Assembly: GCA_001724265.1 (NCBI GenBank)
Contig: MEDY01000164.1
Span: 85,178-149,177, forward strand
Direction: 5' to 3'
DNA length: 64,000 nucleotides
From: Rhizaria sp. SCN 62-66
Taxonomy: Eukaryota > Rhizaria, unplaced
This document shows, piece after piece, positions 57,268-64,000 of this stretch (positions within the stretch are counted from its first letter, which is position 1; every line of letters starts with the position of its first letter). Under the pieces are notes generated by a model. The model did not search any database and was not told where the DNA came from. It saw only the letters and a list, made by a program, of their open reading frames with translations. The position numbers and the translations under genes were made by a program.

Positions 57268-58857
57268 GCAGCCAGCAGGAGGCGCAGCCGAGCCAGTGCG
57301 AGGTCGCAATGCTTTGGCCTCGGTCATGTGTCCGTACTCTGTCGTGTGCATTTGCGAGACTGTGTTGTGTGTTTTCGTGTAAGTTTTTTCGTGTGTGTGT
57401 TTCTGGGTGTCCCTGAGGGCGAGTGTGAGTGTGCGATGAAGTGACCGTGTTGAGAAGACATTATATTAGACTGTCCAGTCCCCGAGTGTGCGAGTTGTGA
57501 TATAGGGGCCGCCGCACCGTCAGCACTGCCGCTGACGCTCCCGCTGTCACTGCAATAACTTGCGACACTTGGGACTCGGAGTCTATGTTGGTCTTCTCAA
57601 ACTCGTAACTCCTGTCGCGCTATTCATTCTCTCGCTCTTGTTTGCACTCTCAACGATAAACACATCCGTCACACAACACCACACTCCAATCTCACAGCCA
57701 CTTGAACCAACTGCACAGGCACAAGAGAGCCAATTCGTCGGAGTAAACGAGCGCTTCGTCGTGAAGTTTATCCAACTAGAGTTTCGATGTTAGGTCATGT
57801 TTTAATGTTTAGTTATATCAGTGTTTTGTTTTGATATTATATGTTAGCTTATTAGTGTATGGTGATGGTGAGGGCTGCGGTAGTGGCAAAAACGATGGCG
57901 ACAGCGTAATGTTGTTGTTGTTGATGTTGGTATTGCAGGTAGCCCCAGTGAGAGGGGGGAGGCGAGCACAAAAACAAACAAAATTAGTATGTTTTTCGTA
58001 TCACAAGACAGCAAAATACCACGTACGGATTGGCAACAACAATACCAACAAAAAAAGAAGAAAATAGTCAGCCCCGTTCAGCGTGAAGAAAAATGAGAAA
58101 AAATCATCCAAAAACCAAAGACAAAAGACAACATATGAAAAGTAACGACAACAATAAGAAAATAACACACATTGTCAACTGTTGCGCGTATTTGTCGCAC
58201 GTGTGACCCCACTTGTACGGTCTATGATTGATCTAAAAGTGGTGTTCCTGAGTGTCTGTGTGCGCCTACTATGCCACACCTCGCTCAGGAGAGGAAGAAG
58301 AAGGAAGAGAGCGACTGCCAACAAGCCACACTCCACAGCACACCACCACACTGCCCCGCCCTGCACTGCGCTTCCTCAAAGCCAGTGTCAGCTGCCGCGC
58401 GTGTCTGTTCGTGTCCTTGCGTGAGCTTCTTGGAGCAAAGCATCATTCCATAGTTTATCCGTTTCGTAGTCCCAAATGTAGTTTATCAGTAAATATTTCT
58501 TTATTATCAACAAAATAAAGCTCGCTGTTCCCCAAAAAACCAAGTCATTTTTTCATACGCGCTTGTTATGTTGCTTTATAACTCGATTTTGCACAGTTGT
58601 GAGAGGCTGCTGTCGCTTGCTTGTCACTCGGCCTGGCAGGCAGACTGGCCTCCAACGGCTAGCAGCAAGGGGCGTTGACTTTAAATTTGCGTTTAAAATT
58701 CTAGACGATCAATCTGTTGATGTGGAGAGTTATTGATCGATATGAATATTCTTGTTAATTTATTTGCGTGTTTTGCTTCTTATTTTCCTTCTAGACTTTA
58801 GGACACAACTCTTTTCGCTTCGGCAGTCGACCCCCTTTCCTCTCGGCCGCTGCTCTG
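57268..58857. other. Long intergenic region
   Basis: Starts with GT-rich 3' untranslated sequence of the bZIP gene. Then come AT-rich DNA and several short frames at 57560-58520 without the codon bias of real genes, an AATAAA-like signal near 58513, and the pyrimidine-rich leader of the next gene (58780-58857). I see no gene or RNA in it. Confidence 0.4.
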
Positions 58858-61800
58858 ATGGCGCACCGGCCCTCGGACCACACCGAGGATTACCAATTCG
58901 AGTTTGAGTTCGAAGACAACTCCCAGCACAGCTCCAGCCGCCAGCGCAGCCCCCACAACGCCGCTGCTGCCGCTCCCGCCCCTGCTATCCCTTCTTCCAG
59001 TTCGCTACCCGCAGCCGCATCCGTTTCCAGCGTCCCGCCCTCGGCCGAGCCTGCGCCCGCGTCCGTGCCCGTTCAGCAGTCCTCCTCCGCGGACGAGCTT
59101 GAGTTCGAGGACTTCAACACCTCCGAGCTGAATGTCCTGAACCCCGCTAAGGTCACCGTCCACGCCCCGTCGTTGCCCCAGCTCGCCCCCGCGAACTCTC
59201 AACACCACAACGACAGCGCGCAGCCCGGCGCGTCCCGGAGCCACTCGCAGCACGGCAACGGCAACGGCTCCGCGCATGCCGCGGATCCCGCTGGAAACAC
59301 GCCCCCGCTTGGCCGGTCACCACGCGCCACAGTCTCATCCGCCTCCCTGACCCCCGAGATCTCGCCCCGCCGCGCCAGCGCCAGCGCCGCCGCCAGCGCC
59401 GCCTCGCCCGCCGCTGCCGCCGCGAACAACGACAGCGGCGCCGCAGCCGTGGTGACGGACGCGACCGCGACGGACGCAAGCAACGCCGGCCTCTCCTCGC
59501 TCACCGCGTTTGCGGCCCTGGCAGCGCCGCCGTCGTCGTCGTCGGGGGGCTCCAGCGGGCTGTCGCTGCCGCCGCTGCCGGAGACGGACCTCATCACCAC
59601 CAGCTCCACGCGCGCCGCCCGCGCACAGGGCCCCGGGCCCCACGGCGCGGGGGCGCGCTACACTGGCGGCGGCGGCGCAATTGACGAGGAGGTTGCGGGC
59701 GTGTCGTTCGTGTCGTCAACCTCGAGCTCTTCGTCCGCCGCGCTGTCTGCGCCCACGGCGGCGCTGGCGCCGGTGTCGGCTCCGGCGAGCGTGAACAACA
59801 ACGCTGTTGCAATCGCTGGTATGCAACCGCTACAACAACCGCAGCCGCAATCTCAGCAACAGCAGCAACAGCAGCTACAACAGCAGGCCGCTCCTGTTGC
59901 CAGCACCAGCAGCAGCAGCAGTCGCAACGACTTCGCCAACGATGCTAACAGCTTGCCGGCCTCCCGCGGCCGCGATCGCGAGCGTGATCGTGACCGCGCC
60001 AGCGATCGCAGTGACCGTGAGCAGCCGTTTGGCTCCGCCAGCGGCCAGCCAGTCACCCAGGGCCAGGGCCCGGGCATCGGCGGCAGTAGCAGTCTCGGCC
60101 ACGGTCATGGCCGTGCGCGCGAGCGCCCCACCCGCGGCGGCAGCAGCGTCGACGTCGACAGCGACTACCAGCAGAGCCCGGTCCAAGCGCACACACAGCT
60201 GCAACAGTCTCAACTGCCCTCGCCACCGCAGCCGCCCGGCCGCAGCCGCAGCCGCGGCGGCCGCAGCAGCAGCAGCAGCAGCGGCGGCGGCGGCGGCAGC
60301 AGCGGTGCCGGCCGCGGCGACGCGTCAGGCGCTCTGACCGCCGCCGTGGGCGTAGGATCGCACCTGCAGGGCGACGTGGGGATCCTGGCGCGCGAGTGTG
60401 AGCGGCTGCGGCGCGAGCTCGACCGCACCACCAGGCTCAAGGAGGCCGCGGAGGACGACCTGAGGGTCGTCAAGCAGGAACTCGTACGTCAACAACGTTA
60501 ACAATCGATAGATCAATGATGAAAAACAATGAGCTTCGAGGAATTTAACTTCTCATTTTGATTTTACACCGCAAATGTATCAAATCAGTTATTTTGGTGA
60601 TGTTCACTAACTGTACTTTCTTCTGCGTATTCATCTGTTTTGTTTGTGATCGTTTTGCTTGTAGGAGGCGGCCAAGGCGACCTCGGTGGCGATGTTCGAC
60701 GACTGGTCCGTGATGCTGGGCCAGGCGCGGCAGCGCCAACGCGACCTGGAGGCCGCGCCCGTGTCGCCGCAGGTCGTGGAAGACATGCGGCTGAGTCTCA
60801 TGGAGGAGCTCGAGACGGCCTACCAGCACCGGTTCGCCAAGCTCATGGAGGTACGCTCAGTTGCACTTATGGGTTGTTAACGCAACACTTCTCGACAAGA
60901 AGCTCACATAGGTCTAAATAAGAATTGATTATTGCTCCCTCAGAATTCATCTTGGATCGTATCTTACTTTTTCGTATTTCTGTAACCTATGCCTCTCCCG
61001 CGTAGGAAATGAACCGGTTTCGGACGCTATACTCCGAGGAGTACGACGCGCACGAGCTGGCGCGCCACGCCGCGTCCCTGGCCGAGAGCCAGCACGCCGC
61101 CGCGCTGCGCGACCTCAAGCGCGCGCACGCCGCGATCCTTGCGCGCAACACCACGCAGCTTGAGGAGCTGCAGAGCGCCGTACGTCTTTCAGCAAAACCG
61201 AACTACCGAACAAGCATATCGTTAAGATGACTTGAAAATAATTGTTCTTGCATTTCTATCTGAAACTCGGAGAACACAACAGATAAGCTTACTTGAGTCC
61301 CTTCATCTTATGTTTTTTTTGAAACGCATTCTAACTGGTTACACATGTGTAGCTTGAGGCGGCACGCGTGAGTGATCCTGCGCCGGCGCTGCAACAGGCG
61401 TTGCGCGAGGTCCGCGCTAAGCTTTCGGCCTCGGAGCTTCGCTCTGAGCAACTCAGGCACGTCCTTATATCACTAGCTGTTTCAAGATTTCTGTAATCAT
61501 TGCGTAGAAACACAACATATTTCTCAATCAACACTCTCAATCAAATGTGTCATTATTTCTCATTACGTCTTTGCTATCTTATCCCTGTACTTTGACATCC
61601 GCTCGCACAGCAAGCAACTCTCGTCCGCCGAGGTGGCGCACGAGGGGGTCAAGGCGGCCTTCCACCGCGACCTCTCGGACGCCCGCGCCTCTCTAGCGCA
61701 CGAGCAGGCCCGCGCAGCCGCCGCGGCCGCCAAGGCCGTGCGTCTCTCCTCCGAGCTGGACGCCGCGCAGGCGCTGGCGGCGCGGTGCGAGGACGAGCTG

Positions 61801-62994
61801 TCGCGAATGCGCTGTGAACACGCCCGCGCGCGCGCTGAGGCGCTCAAGGCGACGCAGGACGCCGAGGCCGCCGCCAAGGCCGCAGTGGCGCGCGCCGCCG
61901 CGCTCGAGGCGGCGACCGAGGAGCGCCGCGCGGCGACGGCCTCGCGCGTCGAGACGCTCAGCGCGGACCTCATCCGCGCCAGCGCAGCGCGCGACGCGGC
62001 CGAGGAGCGTGCGGCGGCGCTGCTGCGGGAGCACGCGCTTGCGCTGCAGGCCGCCGAGGAGCGCGGCGTGCGCTCGGCGCTCGCGGAGCAGGCCAAGGCA
62101 GCGGCCGCGGCGGGCGAGCTTTCCGAGCTGCGGCTCCGCGTTGCCGCGCAGGCGCAGGCAGCCGACGCCGAGGCCGCGCGGGCTGCGGCGCGCACGGCCG
62201 AACTCGAGGCCGCGCTGCGTGCCGGAGAGGCCGCGCGCGCAAGCGCGGAGCGGGAGGCCGCGGCGCTGCGCGAGCGCGTGCGCGCGGCGGAGCGCGACGC
62301 GTCGGGCGCGGGCGAGGCGGCGCAGCGGCTCGAGGTCGCGCTGGCCGAGGAGCGCAACGACCCCAAGAGCACGACGAGTGTGCGCGGGGAGCTCGATCGC
62401 GTCGTCGCGCGTGCCGAGGCCGCCGAGCGCGCGGCTGGCGAGGCGCGCGAGAAGGAGAGCATGGCCGCGGCGGCGCTGGCGAGCCTCAAGGCGGCCGCGC
62501 GCGGGCAGCAGCGCGAGATGGCCGGGGAGATCGCGCGGCTCGAAACTGCGCTGGCGGCGGCGCAGACGGCCGCGGCAGAGGCGGGCTCGCAGGCGGGCGC
62601 GCGCGCCGACGCGCTGGCGCTGGGGAAAGAGAAGTACAAGGCGATGGCCGCGGCGGCAGACCAGCGCGCGGGGCAGCTAGACGCGCAGCTGCGGTCCCTC
62701 GCGGGGGCGTACAAGACGCAGCAGCAGCAGCGCGCCGCGCTCGACGCGGAGCTCGCCAGCGCGCGCGTGCGGCTGCAGCACGCGCTCAAGCAGCAGCAGC
62801 AGGGCAACCCCGCCGTAGCGGTCTCCGCTGACGGAGCCGGGAATGCGGAGGAAGAGGACGGCGCTGCCGGCGCTGGCGCTGGCGCAGGTGCTTTGACTGG
62901 CGCTGGCGCTGCTGGGTGCAGGAGTGTTGGCGAGACGAGTGCCGAGCAGCTGCTGCGTCGGAGCGAGGCGAAGCTGCGCTGGGGAATCCCTTGA
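58858..62994 (+). CDS. Long coiled-coil protein, family not recognised
   Basis: Five exons (58858-60483, 60665-60850, 61007-61177, 61353-61456, 61611-62994) join in phase to 1156 residues ending in TGA. Introns 1-3 begin GTACGT or GTACGC. Intron 4 begins GCACGT and ends CAG, a GC-AG intron required to keep the frame. Residues ~1-510 are disordered Ser/Ala/Gln/Asn-rich with an early acidic motif (DYQFEFEFEDN, DELEFEDFNTSEL). From ~510 to ~1100 it is almost all heptad-rich helix: LARECERLRRELDRTTRLKE, MFDDWSVMLGQARQRQRDLE, EMNRFRTLYSEEYDAHELAR, then a long Ala/Glu/Arg-rich coil in exon 5. The short C terminus ends in ASEQLLRRSEAKLRWGIP-like sequence. The architecture suits a golgin, tether or centrosomal scaffold, but I see no GRIP, GRAB or other diagnostic domain and assign no function. 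Confidence 0.85.
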
Positions 62995-63344
62995 GCATGC
63001 ATGCAGGAGACCCGTTTGCTCATATCTCAGTTTATAGTGAGTTATGTGTGAGGTTTTGGCCAACTTGAAGTGTGATTCGTGGCGGAGATTGGCCTGCTGG
63101 CGACGATGACCAGCGACTGTGAGGATAATATGTTCATTGTAATAAATAAAAAACTTGAATTCACGACATACTCCGAAATATGATCCTTTTAGTTTAATTT
63201 TAGTTGTTTTTGCGATACTTTTGTTGGTTTTCTGACCGAGTGATCGAAGTTAAGCCGCCGACCGGTCCAGTCCCAGTCTGATGGCGAGAGGTGAGATGGA
63301 AAACTTTGCTGTTTCGATACGGTCGTTACAAACACATTTCCACA
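62995..63344. other. Intergenic region upstream of the ribosomal protein gene
   Basis: AT-rich, with AATAAATAAA near 63140 as a likely polyadenylation signal for the coiled-coil gene. It carries the 13-bp dispersed element at 63247-63259, about 90 bases upstream of the RPSA start codon. Confidence 0.5.
63247..63259 (-). repeat. Intergenic copy of the dispersed 13-bp element GGCGGCTTRACTT
   Basis: On the minus strand this reads GGCGGCTTAACTT and continues TCGATCAC. Other copies lie inside coding regions at 5273-5285, 8543-8555, 10718-10730, 11192-11204, 23799-23811 and 55180-55192, with a one-mismatch copy at 11897-11909. The core AAGTTAAGC also resembles a conserved stretch of 5S rRNA that contains the box A promoter; the sequence around this copy does not form a complete 5S gene. 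Confidence 0.6.
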
Positions 63345-64000
63345 ATGTCCGCTCTTGCGCTCAACGTACGTGTTATTTTATATCTACTACAATTATTCGT
63401 AATTCGTGTACCGTCGTTTATCTCTCCCTGTAAACCCTCGCGCATTCGTCTCTGTCCCACGGCTTCTGCGGTGTGCCTAGCTTCTTCCTCACTTTGCTGT
63501 TTTCACACACGCCACACCCTTTTTTTCCAACTGCTTTTGTGCTGTATAGGCTGATGACGTTAAGCTTATGCTTACCGCCCAGGTCCACATCGGTACCAAG
63601 AACATGTCCGATGCCATGACCCCCTACATCTGGCGCCGCAAGCGCGACGGCATCTGCCTCATCAACCTCGGCAAGACCTGGGAGAAGATCGTCCTTGCTG
63701 CCCGCGTCATCGTGGCCATCGAGAACCCCGAGGACGTCCTTGTCGTCTCCGGCCGTGCTCACGGCCAGCGCTCCATCTTCAAGTTCGCTCAGTACACTGG
63801 CGCTTCCTACATCTCTGCCCGCTTCTCCGCTGGTACTCTCACTAACCAGTCGCAGGCCCGCCGCTTCGTCGAGCCCCGCGTCCTGATGGTCACCGACCCC
63901 CTCGTCGACCACCAGCCCATCAAGGAGTCTTCCTACGTCAACATCCCCATCATCGCCCTCTGCGACGCTGATGCCCCCCTCCGCTGCGTCGACATCGCCA
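63345..64000 (+). CDS. RPSA: 40S ribosomal protein SA (uS2), 5' part; cut by window end
   Basis: Exon 1 (63345-63365) encodes MSALALN. A GTACGT...TAG intron follows, and exon 2 runs from 63550 past the window end. The visible protein matches ribosomal protein SA/uS2: [90 protein letters not shown] and [20 protein letters not shown]. uS2 sits at the head-platform junction of the small subunit and is needed for 40S maturation. The intron right after the seventh codon is a typical ribosomal-protein layout. Codons here more often end in C than G, unlike the very GC-rich neighbours, as expected for a highly expressed gene. About 157 residues are present; the family has roughly 260-300. Confidence 0.95.

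Noticed and set aside
63230-63300. 5S rRNA gene around GATCGAAGTTAAGC
   Set aside because: Only the short box A-like core matches. The upstream ~50 bases are AT-rich and cannot form the 5S helices, so at most it is a fragment.

Overview
This window is nuclear DNA of a flagellated, unicellular-type eukaryote. The genes have spliceosomal introns, Asn/Ala/Gln/Ser homopolymer tracts and very long low-complexity extensions. Exons are GC-rich; introns and intergenic DNA are AT-rich. The gene set (ARPC5, a kinesin-3, 6-phosphofructo-2-kinase/fructose-2,6-bisphosphatase, tyrosine aminotransferase, a DENND4-type Rab GEF, CTP:phosphocholine cytidylyltransferase, ribosomal protein SA) is conserved eukaryotic housekeeping. 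An Sfi1-like centrin-binding protein and a TSNAXIP1-like protein suggest centrioles or basal bodies. I cannot name the species.

Layout: 489-1063, a frame-disrupted coding remnant (+). 1304-7414, TSNAXIP1-like gene (-, 4 exons). 7860-18691, giant Sfi1-like gene (+). 19154-21392, phosphocholine cytidylyltransferase (+, 5 exons). 21859-36435, giant DENND4-like gene (-, 2 exons, one in-frame TAG). 37424-39382, tyrosine aminotransferase (-, 5 exons). 40132-46359, PFKFB with a ~1640-residue N-terminal extension (+, intronless). 47135-47781, ARPC5 (-, 2 exons). 48539-52894, kinesin-3 with FHA and B-box-like zinc fingers (+, 6 exons). 54141-54641, doubtful small gene (+). 54901-57267, bZIP-like protein (+). 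58858-62994, coiled-coil protein (+, 5 exons). 63345-64000, start of 40S ribosomal protein SA (+, cut by the window end).

Three head-to-head pairs share short intergenic regions and have related themes: TSNAXIP1-like/Sfi1-like (cilium and centriole), tyrosine aminotransferase/PFKFB (metabolism), ARPC5/kinesin (cytoskeleton).

The points most worth following are: (1) signs that UAG may be a sense codon here: one TAG splits the DENND4 frame, two more lie in a candidate frame at 54363-54371, and none of the ten complete genes ends in TAG; (2) a 13-bp sequence, GGCGGCTTRACTT, found in unrelated genes and intergenic DNA on both strands; (3) an unusual 5' splice-site consensus, GTACGY; (4) new-looking domain combinations in the kinesin, the cytidylyltransferase and PFKFB.
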